Source: Alphaproteobacteria bacterium
Lineage (GTDB): Bacteria; Pseudomonadota; Alphaproteobacteria; Micavibrionales; Micavibrionaceae
Assembly (NCBI GenBank): GCA_002401965.1
Contig: NVUR01000022.1
Span: 1-64,000, forward strand
Length of the DNA: 64,000 bases
Reading direction: 5' to 3'
Shown here: piece after piece, positions 30,542-40,359 of the stretch
Position numbering within the stretch: position 1 is the stretch's first letter
Layout of the letters: every line of letters begins with the position of its first letter
Translations under genes and position numbers: made by a program
Notes under the pieces: model-generated
What the model was told of the DNA's origin: nothing
Seen by the model: only the letters and a program-made list of their open reading frames with translations
Databases searched by the model: none

Positions 30542-30586
30542 GCGTAATCTATCAGGAAAAAAATGAAGTGAATGGGATGCTCTGAC

Positions 30587-31510
30587 TTAAGCGAATGCCA
30601 GAACACCTTCACACGGTGCGTGTGTTGTTTGACTTTTCGCAACAGGAAGGTCAACATATTCCCAGTTGTCATCAGAAGCGAAAAGCGCGTGCAAAATAGC
30701 ATTATTAATCGCATGACCAGCTTTAACACCATAATAAAGACCAAGTATATGCCCACCTGCAAGGTATAAATCACCAATCGCATCCAGCAATTTATGACGA
30801 ATAAATTCATTCGTAAAACGCAAACCATCGGGGTTCATAACACCGTCCGTATCAAGGATAATCGCATTATCAAGAGAGCCACCAAGCCCCAGACCTTGGG
30901 CGCGCATATATTCTACTTCGTGAAGAAAGCCAAATGTACGCGCCTGCGCGATATCATGTTTGAAATTACCGTTCACAAGCTGCGTTTCGAATCTTTGATA
31001 ACCGATATCACCATGGTCAAATTCAATTTCACCAGCAAAAACACAGGCCTCATCAGGTTTCAAGGTGACGCTTTTGCCATTATCTTCAACGCAAACTTCT
31101 TTTAGAACTCTGATCGCACGCTTGGGCAAACTTTGTGTTTTAAGACCAGCGTCTTCAATCACCTCAAGAAACGGCATAGCACTACCATCCATTGCAGGCA
31201 CTTCCCCACCATCAATTTCAATTGTCAGATTATCAACACCGCAACCACGTAATGCAGACATCAGATGTTCAATTGTACCAACACGCGCACCATTATCATT
31301 ACCAATGACCGTACAAAGCTGTGTATCAACAACACTGTCCCAACGTGCGGGAATAACGTTATCGCCTTCGGTGATATCGGTGCGGACAAAAACAATGCCA
31401 TGATTTTCTTCGGCAGGAATCAAGTGCATCGTAATTTGAGCCCCTGAATGCAATCCGATATCACGGATTGTTGCCTTGCTTTGAAGTGTATGCTGCATGT
31501 TCTTAATCAT
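30587..31510 (-). CDS. lpxC: UDP-3-O-acyl-N-acetylglucosamine deacetylase
   Basis: This protein (307 residues from ATG 31510) catalyses the committed step of lipid A synthesis. The zinc enzyme pattern is present: HTLQSKATIRDIGLHSG at the start, TVEHL-type motif as GTIEHLMSALRGCGVDNL, AMDGSAMPF, the RTFGFLHEVEYMRAQGL segment, and the C-terminal HKLLDAIGDLYLAGGHILG with the zinc-binding His and Asp. Starts further upstream add an unconserved hydrophobic stretch. Its place after ftsZ is typical of proteobacterial wall clusters. It shows that the organism makes lipopolysaccharide. Confidence 0.95.
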   Translation of the reverse strand: MIKNMQHTLQSKATIRDIGLHSGAQITMHLIPAEENHGIVFVRTDITEGDNVIPARWDSVVDTQLCTVIGNDNGARVGTIEHLMSALRGCGVDNLTIEIDGGEVPAMDGSAMPFLEVIEDAGLKTQSLPKRAIRVLKEVCVEDNGKSVTLKPDEACVFAGEIEFDHGDIGYQRFETQLVNGNFKHDIAQARTFGFLHEVEYMRAQGLGLGGSLDNAIILDTDGVMNPDGLRFTNEFIRHKLLDAIGDLYLAGGHILGLYYGVKAGHAINNAILHALFASDDNWEYVDLPVAKSQTTHAPCEGVLAFA

Positions 31511-31706
31511 ATAACGATTCTCAATCCTTTTATTCAACATTACGAATATACAAAAAATAATGCACCGCATCAAATCACACTTTGTTGCGGTTTGTTACAA
31601 TCTCCGCAGATAGCTTTTCTTCTATTCTATTCTAGTTTATTTTATTTTATTTTTGACACGTATAGCATACGTTAGGATACGAATAACGATGCACAAAGAT
31701 AAGATA

Positions 31707-31737
31707 GAAAAAAGAGCCCTGAAAATATCAGAGCCCT
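31707..31737 (-). terminator. Rho-independent terminator after ftsZ
   Basis: On the minus strand AGGGCTCTGA pairs with TCAGGGCTCT through ten pairs including two G-U wobbles, around a TATTT loop, and is followed by six T residues. It lies 26 bases past the ftsZ stop, so lpxC probably has its own promoter in the remaining gap (31511-31706). Confidence 0.8.
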
Positions 31738-31762
31738 TCTTTATCTATAGAGGAGGATAAAC

Positions 31763-33547
31763 CTAGTTCGCTTGACGACGAAGAAACGCCGGAATATCAA
31801 GCTCATCATCTAAAGACACCGCGGGCTTTCCCGATGGCGCACTAATATTCAAACTGCCTTGTACAGGCGAAGATGGCGCAGCAACAGCTTGCTTAATACC
31901 GTTATCTGTCGGTGGCAATGATGTTTCAACAACATCACTATCACGCAAATTCTCAATATGATGCTGCACAGTGCCTGTAATACGTTCAAGCAAGGATGGT
32001 GTCCGCGCTTGTTTTTCATGCGATGTAGAGGTTACTGCCTTTGGCGGATTTAATTGCAATCCGACAGGAGAAGAAACTTCAACCTCGCTGGGCCTTCCAT
32101 CAACATGTGCGCCATGGAAACTGGAGATATGTGAACCAATACCATTATCAGGAATAGAGGCATCAGGCTCCATCGGTTTTGGCGGAATAAAAGCATTATT
32201 ATGCATCCGCCCACGTGGAGGCGTTTGCACAGCATCACCTTGTCCACCCGAAAATTCAGCCTGCTCAAACATATCAATAGAAGCATCAGAACGAGATAGC
32301 TCTGCAGATGCTACCACAACAGGCGATAAGGACGTTGTCTCTACCTGCTGCTGCACCTCCGATATAGGAGACGGAGCCGTCAGCCCCTGAATTGCTTCAC
32401 GACCCGATAAAGCTGCAACTGGCCTAGCCTGAACTGCACCACCTAAAGAAGCAACCGCACTCACCGATGCCGCAGCAACAGCAGGTGGCGTATTCGGAAC
32501 AGAACGATCAACTGAAGTCTGTAGTTTTTGACCATTGCCACCACTTGATGTGCCACCAAATATTTTACCTTTGGACTCTTCATTATCAATGCCCGTGGCA
32601 ACGATAGAAACTCGCATAAATCCATCCATAGAATCATCAAATGTCGTACCAAATATAATATTCGCCGAGGGATCAACTTCATCACGAATACGGTTACACG
32701 CCTCATCAACTTCAAACAATGTCATATCGTAACCACCAGTTACATTGATAATAACGCCGTTCGCGCCTTGCATGGAGACATCATCAAGCAACGGATTATT
32801 AATCGCAGATTCTGCGGCCTCGACAGCACGCTTATCACCTGTCGCTTCACCCGTACCCATCATCGCTTTACCCATCTGCAACATCGCAGTACGAATATCG
32901 GCAAAATCAAGATTAACAATACCAGGGCGAACCATGAGGTCTGTCACACCGCGCACGCCAGATTGTAAAACGGTATCCGCCATTTTAAACCCTTCTGCGA
33001 AGGTTGTTTTTTCATTCGCAATACGGAATAGATTTTGATTCGGGATGACAATAAGCGTATCAACATATTGTTGCATTTCCTCGATACCTTTTTCGGCCTG
33101 CTCCATACGATGCACACCTTCAAAGTGAAATGGCTTCGTTACGACACCAACAGTCAAAATGCCTTGCTGGCGACACGCTTTCGCAATAACAGGTGCTGCA
33201 CCCGTTCCCGTTCCGCCGCCCATACCGCACGTTACGAACGCCATGTTCGCGCCATCAAGATAACGAAGAACTTCTTCTAAACTTTCTTCTGCGGCGGCTT
33301 GACCGATTTCAGGTTTTGACCCTGCACCAAGACCGCCCGTTACATTAGCACCAAGCTGCACTTTATTTTCTGACAATGAACTTGCCAAGGCTTGAGCATC
33401 CGTATTACAGACGAGAAACTCACAGCCATCAAGATTAGACGCAATCATGTTATTCACAGCATTTCCACCGGCACCGCCGACGCCAATAACTGCAATTTTA
33501 GGGGACATATTTTTAACTTCAGTTGGTTGCATTTTAATATTTATCAT
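31763..33547 (-). CDS. ftsZ: Cell division protein FtsZ, long-linker form
   Basis: This 594-residue tubulin homologue polymerises into the Z ring. The GTPase core (residues about 15-330) has [18 protein letters not shown], the tubulin signature GGGTGTG (110-116) and the T7 loop [12 protein letters not shown] long disordered linker of about 250 residues follows, rich in Ser, Pro, Ala and Val. The end is the FtsA-binding peptide [14 protein letters not shown], the form typical of alphaproteobacteria with long linkers. The ATG at 33547 is used. The 278-base upstream gap holds a perfect DnaA box, and a terminator follows the gene. Confidence 0.96.
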   Translation of the reverse strand: MINIKMQPTEVKNMSPKIAVIGVGGAGGNAVNNMIASNLDGCEFLVCNTDAQALASSLSENKVQLGANVTGGLGAGSKPEIGQAAAEESLEEVLRYLDGANMAFVTCGMGGGTGTGAAPVIAKACRQQGILTVGVVTKPFHFEGVHRMEQAEKGIEEMQQYVDTLIVIPNQNLFRIANEKTTFAEGFKMADTVLQSGVRGVTDLMVRPGIVNLDFADIRTAMLQMGKAMMGTGEATGDKRAVEAAESAINNPLLDDVSMQGANGVIINVTGGYDMTLFEVDEACNRIRDEVDPSANIIFGTTFDDSMDGFMRVSIVATGIDNEESKGKIFGGTSSGGNGQKLQTSVDRSVPNTPPAVAAASVSAVASLGGAVQARPVAALSGREAIQGLTAPSPISEVQQQVETTSLSPVVVASAELSRSDASIDMFEQAEFSGGQGDAVQTPPRGRMHNNAFIPPKPMEPDASIPDNGIGSHISSFHGAHVDGRPSEVEVSSPVGLQLNPPKAVTSTSHEKQARTPSLLERITGTVQHHIENLRDSDVVETSLPPTDNGIKQAVAAPSSPVQGSLNISAPSGKPAVSLDDELDIPAFLRRQAN

Positions 33548-33802
33548 AGTTTAGGGAACTCCTAGAAAAAGGGATGTTCGTGGAAGGACAAGTAAAACTC
33601 TAAATAATAATAATTCAGATGAACAGGACAAAATACGTTACCCCCATTGTTTTCCCCTATATTTTTTAAACAGCAGAAACCAGTAAACTTGAATCACAAT
33701 CACAGCGACTCAGCATAACCCACACAACTGATTCAGTTTTTAGGAAACGACAAACAAAACATATTGAGATAAAATGAAACGCATACAACCGCAATGAATT
33801 AC

Positions 33803-33811
33803 TGTGGATAA
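33803..33811. promoter_or_regulatory. DnaA box upstream of ftsZ
   Basis: TGTGGATAA is the exact complement of the consensus DnaA box TTATCCACA. It lies 15 bases past the ftsA stop and 256 bases before the ftsZ start, in the ftsA-ftsZ gap that also should hold the ftsZ promoter. DnaA is known to act on ftsZ in Caulobacter. Confidence 0.4.
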
Positions 33812-33825
33812 CTTTCGTGAAATAA

Positions 33826-35100
33826 CTACCAATTTTCTTTAAGCCATAACTTCGCACGATCAATTATAGAATCTGGTCGTGCCTGCGCCATAATCTCGGC
33901 CGGCATTTCATCGATATGCTCTGCCGCATACGTTAATAATCCAGCAACAGTAGAAAATGCAGGGCCGCTGACAGCATCAGGAACACCCGTTAAGCGAATG
34001 GGCTTACCAAGGCGCACTTGCTTATCAAGGACATGTTCCGCCAAGTCGCGCATTCCTGTAATCTGACTAGTGCCACCGGTTAGCACAACGCGCCGCCCAA
34101 CAACTTTATCCAGACCATTATCAACCAACCGACCACGCACCATTTCAAGGATTTCTTCAATGCGGGGCTGGATAATACCTATCAGGAAAGAGCGCGGAAT
34201 ATGGTTTGGCTCTCCGCGTTCATCCTCGCCCAGACGGGGTACTTCGATCATCTCGCCTTCATCCGTGGGAGAGGCCATTGCGCTGCCGTACAAAATCTTA
34301 AGACGCTCTGCATGATCCAGCGTTGTGGTCAGACCTTTGGCAATATCGCTTGTAATGTTCTTACCACCCAAAGGAATAGAATCACAATAAATCATATAAC
34401 CACTGTGGAAAACCGCAAAAGATGTGACGCCGCCGCCAATATCAATCACCGTGCAGCCTAAATCAATTTCATCATCCACCAGAGATGATAAACCGGAGGC
34501 ATATACGCCTACACACAAAGCCGAGATATCAAGATGGCTGCGCTCTATACAGCTGGCCATATTACGCAGGGAAACAGCATCCCCTGTCACCAGATTAATA
34601 TCAACTTGCATGCTTTCCGCAAACATACCGCGCGGATCGCGAATACCGTCTTGCCCGTCAATACGGAAAAATGTTGGAATCGTGTGGATCAGCTCCAGAT
34701 TATCATCAGATTCACGCTCTTGCGCCTTTGCCAAAGCACGGCGCACATCATTATCTGTAACATCATGCCCGCCAAGATCGACATTCACACTATGCCCGAA
34801 GGAACGCGCATGAATGCCCGAAACATTCACAACAACCTCACGCAGAGGATAACCCTTCATCACTTCGGCGGCCATATTTTCCGCCGCATGCACGGTTTGA
34901 CGAATAACGGCTTCGGCAGCGTCCATATCAATAATCGTTGCATTTTTCACGCCCTGCGATGGACGATGGCCAACACCAACGATTTCAAACGTGCCTTCAT
35001 CATCAACAATGCGACCAATAAAACACGAGGTTTTGCTGCTGCCTATATCCAGCGCAGCAAGCAATGATCCCTTCGGTCTTATCGTTTTTTTGTAACTCAT
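33826..35100 (-). CDS. ftsA: Cell division protein FtsA
   Basis: This 424-residue actin-like protein tethers FtsZ filaments to the membrane. It opens LLAALDIGSSKTSCFIGRI and has the SHS2 region with IHARSFGHSVNVDLGG near residue 95. The phosphate loop VIDIGGGVTSFAVFHSG lies near residue 218, and RRVVLTGGTSQITGM near residue 340. The C-terminus ends RAKLWLKENW, an amphipathic helix suited to membrane binding. It follows ftsQ after nine bases. Confidence 0.95.
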   Translation of the reverse strand: MSYKKTIRPKGSLLAALDIGSSKTSCFIGRIVDDEGTFEIVGVGHRPSQGVKNATIIDMDAAEAVIRQTVHAAENMAAEVMKGYPLREVVVNVSGIHARSFGHSVNVDLGGHDVTDNDVRRALAKAQERESDDNLELIHTIPTFFRIDGQDGIRDPRGMFAESMQVDINLVTGDAVSLRNMASCIERSHLDISALCVGVYASGLSSLVDDEIDLGCTVIDIGGGVTSFAVFHSGYMIYCDSIPLGGKNITSDIAKGLTTTLDHAERLKILYGSAMASPTDEGEMIEVPRLGEDERGEPNHIPRSFLIGIIQPRIEEILEMVRGRLVDNGLDKVVGRRVVLTGGTSQITGMRDLAEHVLDKQVRLGKPIRLTGVPDAVSGPAFSTVAGLLTYAAEHIDEMPAEIMAQARPDSIIDRAKLWLKENW

Positions 35101-35109
35101 ACTTTCATC

Positions 35110-36024
35110 CTACAGACTGGCACTGGCATCAACGAGGCCTGCTTGATAATCCTGAACTTTACCTAATTTCGTGCGAACAATTAACCGCCCTTGATAGCGC
35201 GCGTCAATAACCGTAATGGAATCCTTCCCCAGAATATTATCCTGTTCATGACGCAACATCATATTACGGATTGCCAAGCCAACGTCCGTTTCCGGCAGCT
35301 TTATGCGCTTTCCATCCTGAAGATAGATATCCCAGCGGCGGGTTTCCACCAAAACGGCGTGATCGACCAATTGCTTTAGTGCCTGTTCAGCATCTAATAA
35401 AGCAAGCAACGCCACTGCCTTTTTAGGTGCGCCCTTCCCACGGATCATCAATAGGTTTTTAAAACGCCCGAGATTTTCTTGCGTTAAAACCGCTCCGTTT
35501 GAATCAATCAGAGATAACGTCTTACCATTCTTCCACAAAGCCAAGGGGCGGCGCTCCTCCAGCTTTATATAGATCGTATCGGGCAAGCGACGCTCCACAC
35601 GCGCGGACTTCACCCAGCCTATTTTCTCGATTTGTGCCTTGGCATCCGTCGGATCAAATAAGAAGATCGAATCGCCCTTTTCAATATTAATTAAGGCGAG
35701 CAAAGCATCAGCATCACTATACTGACGCCCCTCCACCAATATGTTCTCAACGCGATACCCTGCCTGACCTGCCGCCGCGATTGTTTTATCCTTAACCCAA
35801 TTTGCCGAATCAGTATCCGCATCACTTAAGAAGAACCAAGCACCGCCCCAAAGCATAACCATCAGCGCAACACAGATAACCGCCGCGCGCCTGCCCCATA
35901 GAGCCAGCACTTCAATAAACCCACCAGATCTTTTAACCGTCCGCTTTTTCTTCAACGTTGAGCGGCGCGTTCCCTTTGACTTGGACGCGGTGGAAGCTTT
36001 TGTCTTTTTCTTCTTTGCAGCCAT
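35110..36024 (-). CDS. ftsQ: Cell division protein FtsQ
   Basis: This 304-residue bitopic protein has a very basic cytoplasmic start (KKKKTKASTASKSKG), a membrane segment at about residues 48-68, and a periplasmic POTRA domain at about 93-160. The POTRA domain has VENILVEGRQYSDADALLAL and KIGWVKSARVERRLPDTIYI followed by LEERRPLALW. The FtsQ domain then runs to the end. It recruits FtsL and FtsB to the divisome. It is three bases downstream of ddl and nine bases upstream of ftsA. Confidence 0.92.
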   Translation of the reverse strand: MAAKKKKTKASTASKSKGTRRSTLKKKRTVKRSGGFIEVLALWGRRAAVICVALMVMLWGGAWFFLSDADTDSANWVKDKTIAAAGQAGYRVENILVEGRQYSDADALLALINIEKGDSIFLFDPTDAKAQIEKIGWVKSARVERRLPDTIYIKLEERRPLALWKNGKTLSLIDSNGAVLTQENLGRFKNLLMIRGKGAPKKAVALLALLDAEQALKQLVDHAVLVETRRWDIYLQDGKRIKLPETDVGLAIRNMMLRHEQDNILGKDSITVIDARYQGRLIVRTKLGKVQDYQAGLVDASASL

Positions 36025-36027
36025 GCT

Positions 36028-37278
36028 TTACCCTCTCTTCAGTAGGCGCGCATCAGCGGGCACAGGGTCATAGGGCAAAGCATGCGCCGTATTTTCTGAT
36101 ATCGCTTCAACAATCATGGAGGTTAACAAATCAGTAAAGAACACAGGCTCGCCCTTTGATGCTTCCCACAAGAAATATCCTAATGATCCGGGGCAAGGGT
36201 TCACCTCATTCATCCAGATTTCATTCGTTTCACTGTTGCCGATAAAATCAATACGCGGCGCACCTGTGCCGTCAATCGCCTCAAACAAACGTTGCGTCCA
36301 ATCGCGGATTTGATTCTCCATCCCTGCCGGCATATCGGGGTTAATCTCGCGCGTTAGGGATAACATCCCCTCACTGGCCGGAGAAAATGTCTTGTTCCCC
36401 GATAATTTATTGCCGCCCTTATCATCACCGCCGGACATATATTTTTGCTTAAAGTCCAGCAACTCATCACTGGTTTTAGGGCGTTCAACCGCCGAGGTTA
36501 AAACGCGCCCCGATACTTTGGAGACCGACACATTATATTCCACCAAATTTTGAACAAATGGCTCCGCAATTGCGATGTCATCAAATTCGAATATCGCAGG
36601 CAGTAATGCTTTGGCTTCATCCACGTTATTGGCCTTCGCAACACCAATGGAGCTGCCCAGATGGGCGGGCTTTAAAATACAAGGGAAACCAACAGGGGCA
36701 AGTAATTCGCTCAACTGATCTTCGGGAATTAAATAACCCTGATCAGGGCGTCTTAGCACGGCGAAATCCAATGTTGGAATATCCAGTGCTTTCAAGAAAT
36801 ATTTGGTTGTTATCTTATCCATCAGAATCGCAGAGGCTTTTGTCCGCATCCCCGCATAAGGAATATTGGCCAGCTCAAACAACCCCTGAATATTACCATC
36901 CTCACCATATAAACCATGAAAGACAGGCAATGCGATATCAAAATTCACAGGCTTTGCCACGCCTAGAAACGGTGTTTTCTTCGGCAATAACACACCGCCG
37001 CGCGTACCGTGCACATCCAGTGTCACTTCCGTAACCTTTTTGAGATTATCCTCGCTCAGCAAAAAATTCACCCGTTGGCGCAAAACATCACCGATATACC
37101 ATGCACCACTCGGGGAAATATAAACAGGAAACGCATCATAGAGCGCGCCGTCTATCGCTTGCAAAACCTGTAGGCCTGAAATCACGCTTACATCATGCTC
37201 GGGCGAGCGGCCACCGAAGAAGACAGCAACCTTCTTTTTGTTTATAGAACCATCATTTAAAGTTTTCGTTTGAGACAT
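36028..37278 (-). CDS. ddl: D-alanine--D-alanine ligase
   Basis: This 416-residue ATP-grasp enzyme makes D-Ala-D-Ala for wall precursors. Motifs are VAVFFGGRSPEHDVSVISGL near the start, ALPVFHGLYGEDGNIQGLFE, CILKPAHLGSSIGVAKANNV, and the catalytic end APRIDFIGNSETNEIWMNEV followed by NPCPGSLGYFLWEA. It is 50 to 100 residues longer than common DdlB proteins. Part of the extra length is a Gly, Lys and Ser-rich stretch near residues 285-310 (YMSGGDDKGGNKLSGNK) in the region of the mobile loop. It is the gene before ftsQ and diverges from the hydrolase-MurF pair. Confidence 0.93.
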   Translation of the reverse strand: MSQTKTLNDGSINKKKVAVFFGGRSPEHDVSVISGLQVLQAIDGALYDAFPVYISPSGAWYIGDVLRQRVNFLLSEDNLKKVTEVTLDVHGTRGGVLLPKKTPFLGVAKPVNFDIALPVFHGLYGEDGNIQGLFELANIPYAGMRTKASAILMDKITTKYFLKALDIPTLDFAVLRRPDQGYLIPEDQLSELLAPVGFPCILKPAHLGSSIGVAKANNVDEAKALLPAIFEFDDIAIAEPFVQNLVEYNVSVSKVSGRVLTSAVERPKTSDELLDFKQKYMSGGDDKGGNKLSGNKTFSPASEGMLSLTREINPDMPAGMENQIRDWTQRLFEAIDGTGAPRIDFIGNSETNEIWMNEVNPCPGSLGYFLWEASKGEPVFFTDLLTSMIVEAISENTAHALPYDPVPADARLLKRG

Positions 37279-37354
37279 GCGTTTATCATCGTATAAGGGA
37301 GTAACTGAATCCTTCTATTTAATCACGAAACAGAGTTTCTTTAAAGGGGCACAC

Positions 37355-38173
37355 GTGCAAGATTTCCAAATTCATGGCACAAAATTCACGTATCACGCTA
37401 CAAGCAAGGATTTTACTGATAAAATTCCTTTTAAAAATATTCGTGAACAAAATAATGAAGCAAAGAAGCCCATCATAATTTGGGCTCATGGATGGGGGCA
37501 TACGCATCAAAATTGGCTGCCCCTGATTACGCCTTTGGAACAACAGGCCGAGCATATCGCGCTTGACCTCCCCGGCTTTGGGCAATCCCCTCCGCCACCT
37601 GAAGATTGGGGGACAGAGCATTACGCCGATGCCATTGCCGCTTGGCTAAAAGATAATAACTTCCCGCCTGTTTTGTGGATCGGGCATTCCTTTGGCTGTC
37701 GTGTGGGTTTGCAAATTGCGGCGCGCCACCCCGAATGCATCAAGGCGATGAGCTTGATTTCCGGCGCGGGTTTAAAACGCAAACGCTCGCCTCTTAAAAA
37801 ACTGTATTTCTATATCAGGATAAAGCTGTTTAAGCTGCTAAGAAAACGCGTCCCCGAAGGTACGTTTAAAGATAAGCTCATGGCAAAATTCGGCAGTGCG
37901 GATTACAAAGATGCAGGCGCGATGCGTAAAGTATTTATCCGCGTGGTCAATGAAGATTTAACCCCGCAAACACAAGACGTTCAATGCCCTGTCACGCTAA
38001 TTTATGGCGAGAACGACACAGAAACTCCGGCTGAGTTCGGCACGCGTCTGAAGCAATTAATCTCAAACTCACAATTACATATCCTGAGTGATCAAGATCA
38101 TTACAGCGTCCTGCAGAATGGTCGCCATCAAGTTATCAAACTCCTGAGTGACTTTATCAAAGAAAACGGGTAA
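37355..38173 (+). CDS. Alpha/beta hydrolase
   Basis: This protein of about 272 residues is read from GTG 37355, which has AAAGGGG eight bases upstream. The hydrolase pattern is IIIWAHGWGHTHQNW for the oxyanion strand, LDLPGFGQSPPPP, the nucleophile elbow WIGHSFGCRVGLQIA, an acidic residue in LIYGENDTETP and the histidine in DQDHYSVLQ. A basic, hydrophobic cap segment (LKKLYFYIRIKLFKLLRKR) may contact membrane. The substrate is unknown. The stop lies nine bases before the membrane MurF-like gene, so the two are probably one operon and the hydrolase may also act in wall metabolism (inference). Confidence 0.85.
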   Translation: MQDFQIHGTKFTYHATSKDFTDKIPFKNIREQNNEAKKPIIIWAHGWGHTHQNWLPLITPLEQQAEHIALDLPGFGQSPPPPEDWGTEHYADAIAAWLKDNNFPPVLWIGHSFGCRVGLQIAARHPECIKAMSLISGAGLKRKRSPLKKLYFYIRIKLFKLLRKRVPEGTFKDKLMAKFGSADYKDAGAMRKVFIRVVNEDLTPQTQDVQCPVTLIYGENDTETPAEFGTRLKQLISNSQLHILSDQDHYSVLQNGRHQVIKLLSDFIKENG

Positions 38174-38182
38174 AAGATAAGC

Positions 38183-39826
38183 ATGATTGAAGACCTCGCG
38201 ATACAGAGCATAACCCTGATTGCCTTTCTTGCTTTTGCAACGAAACGCCTAATGAATTACCTGCATGCTTTGCAGCAAGAAGATTATGATAACGGGCGTT
38301 TGATGACATGGGTTGTCCGCCACAAGGTCTATGACTCACGGGTCAGCCAGTTTCTTATCGTGATGAGCGGTGTGGCAATATTCACTGCGATCCCTGCGCC
38401 GATATTGAATATATTTATATTTCTAGCCTTTATTCTTGCTGCCTATTTCGAGAAAGACCCACGCAAACAATCCAAGAAAGCGCTTGCCATTACCAAGCGT
38501 GCCAGACGCATTTTGATTATGGCGTTACTCTTCACATTAATCTGTGCAAGTGGCGCGTTTTATATCCCGTTTCCTGCCATATGGATTATCGTGGTGCAAG
38601 TAATCCCCTTCATGTTGATACTTGGGAACAGTTCCCTCGCCCCTTATGAAGCGGCGGTGCAAAAGAAATTCTATAATGAAGCTCAGGCCAAACTGGCAGA
38701 GGTTAATCCAACCGTGATCGCGATTACCGGATCGTACGGCAAAACATCTGTGAAGCATATTTTGGGGCATATCCTGAAGAATTCCGCGCCCACCCTGACC
38801 ACACCGGGCAGTGTGAATACCATCATGGGCGTTACGCGCATCATCCGCGAGCAACTTGAACCCCAGCATAAATATTTCATCACCGAAATGGGCGCGTATG
38901 GCCCCGGCTCTATCGCGGGATTATGTGCCCTTACTCCGCCTGATATCGGGATTATCACCTCAATCGGTCATGCACATTACGAGCGGTTCAAATCGCTGAA
39001 CACCGTTGTTCATGCAAAATACGAGCTGGCAGAATCCGTTTTGGCGCGTAACGGTACAATGATTGTCCATGAAAAAACCCTAAAATTCGAACATTCCCGC
39101 AATATTCGCCATCGCGCCATGGATAACTTCATCGCCTGCGGAGAGCCAAGTAAAACCCGGAAGCCTAAAACCCAAAAAGAGTTCAGCTATCTCGCGCCGA
39201 ATGACCTGAAGATCATCTCCGTAAAGCAAACACCGAAAGGGCTTTGCATCAAACTTGAGTGGCGAGAGGAAAGCTATACCTTGCGCGCGCCGCTCTATGG
39301 TATTCATCACGGGCATAACATCGCGCTGGCTTTTGCGTGCGCCATGACCCTTGGCATGGATGCGAAAGACATTAAATCCGCGCTGGCAACGACCGTGCAA
39401 GTCCGCCATAGGCTGGAAGTTAAACAGCAGAATGACGGTACGATCATTATTGATGATGCGTATAATTCTAACCCACCAGGCTTTCGCTCTGCCCTACATG
39501 TACTCGGCGTTTTAGCGGAAGATCAAGGTGGACGCGCGATTTTGGTTACCCCCGGCATTGTTGAACTGGGCGCAGCGCATGATGAGGTTCACACAACGCT
39601 AGGCACGCTGGCCGCGGGAACCTGTGATATTGTCATCGTCGTTAATCCAAAGCGTATCCCCACATTCATCGACGCGTTCCAAACCAATAGCCGTGGTAAA
39701 ATATTGATGGAGGTTGATAGCTTCGCCCAAGCGCAAGAATGGATTTTCGCGAACAAAAAGAATAACGACGTCATCCTGCTGGAAAATGACTTACCCGATA
39801 TTTACGAGCAAATATTAAAGATTTAG
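38183..39826 (+). CDS. Membrane-anchored MurF-like Mur ligase
   Basis: This 547-residue protein has an N-terminal membrane module of about 150 residues with three to four hydrophobic segments, containing LQQEDYDNGRLMTWVVRHKV. A full Mur ligase follows. The P-loop is ITGSYGKTSVKH (GSYGKTS at 183-189), then TPGSVNTIMGV, FITEMGAYGPGSIA, GIITSIGHAHYERF, the MurF hallmark IIDDAYNSNPPGFRSAL and the C-terminal TPGIVELGAAHDEVH. MurF adds D-Ala-D-Ala to the UDP-MurNAc-tripeptide. As no other full murF is seen in the cluster, it probably supplies that step here. Its neighbour across the hydrolase is ddl, which makes the D-Ala-D-Ala substrate. Confidence 0.88.
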   Translation: MIEDLAIQSITLIAFLAFATKRLMNYLHALQQEDYDNGRLMTWVVRHKVYDSRVSQFLIVMSGVAIFTAIPAPILNIFIFLAFILAAYFEKDPRKQSKKALAITKRARRILIMALLFTLICASGAFYIPFPAIWIIVVQVIPFMLILGNSSLAPYEAAVQKKFYNEAQAKLAEVNPTVIAITGSYGKTSVKHILGHILKNSAPTLTTPGSVNTIMGVTRIIREQLEPQHKYFITEMGAYGPGSIAGLCALTPPDIGIITSIGHAHYERFKSLNTVVHAKYELAESVLARNGTMIVHEKTLKFEHSRNIRHRAMDNFIACGEPSKTRKPKTQKEFSYLAPNDLKIISVKQTPKGLCIKLEWREESYTLRAPLYGIHHGHNIALAFACAMTLGMDAKDIKSALATTVQVRHRLEVKQQNDGTIIIDDAYNSNPPGFRSALHVLGVLAEDQGGRAILVTPGIVELGAAHDEVHTTLGTLAAGTCDIVIVVNPKRIPTFIDAFQTNSRGKILMEVDSFAQAQEWIFANKKNNDVILLENDLPDIYEQILKI

Positions 39827-39870
39827 GATATATTTGTTCTGTGTGAAGCATCATATCAACAGTAATGACA

Positions 39871-40233
39871 TCACCCTTCACACGCCGTCATGTCCGGGGC
39901 AGGCTTACAACAATCACTACCCTGATATTCCTTTGCCCAGCAACACAAAGCATCAAGAATAGGCTCCAGATTTTTTGCCATTGGTGTAATGCTGTACTCC
40001 ACCTTAGGCGGTACTTGTGCATAAACTTTCCGCACGACCAACCCGTCTTTCTCAAGCTCTCTTAGCTGCTGGGTCAGCATTTTTTGTGTCACAGTTGAAA
40101 GGGCGCGTTTTAACTCGCTAAAACGTAATGTGTTTTCACGAAGGTTATATAAAATAGGGATTTTCCACTTCCCCCCAATAATGGTAATCGCCGTTGTTAT
40201 TGGGCAGTCCTGCATATTATTTTCAAGATTCAT
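39871..40233 (-). CDS. HxlR-family transcriptional regulator
   Basis: This 120-residue winged-helix protein reads DCPITTAITIIGGKWKIPIL, then LRFSELKRALSTVTQKMLTQ and QLRELEKDGLVVRKVYAQVP, the standard HxlR pattern. The conserved cysteine at residue 9, just before Pro, is the one used as a thiol switch in HypR and YodB. The C-terminus carries five further cysteines (CCWAKEYQGSDCCKPA and C near the end), more than usual. It is divergent from a small Cys-rich gene, with an imperfect palindrome between them, so it probably represses that gene and itself. Confidence 0.9.
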   Translation of the reverse strand: MNLENNMQDCPITTAITIIGGKWKIPILYNLRENTLRFSELKRALSTVTQKMLTQQLRELEKDGLVVRKVYAQVPPKVEYSITPMAKNLEPILDALCCWAKEYQGSDCCKPAPDMTACEG

Positions 40234-40260
40234 CGTTATATCCCCTCATTAGTATCATTA

Positions 40261-40287
40261 AGGTAACTATATAACAAAATAGTACCT
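40261..40287. promoter_or_regulatory. Candidate HxlR operator
   Basis: AGGTAACTAT and AATAGTACCT form an imperfect inverted repeat in the 126-base gap between the divergent HxlR-type regulator and the Cys-rich small gene. HxlR-family dimers bind such palindromes between divergent promoters. Confidence 0.45.
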
Positions 40288-40359
40288 ACTTGTCAAAAAT
40301 ATACTCTGTTTATATAAGATACATAACACTTAAAAACATAACGCTTTAGGAGATTTAAT

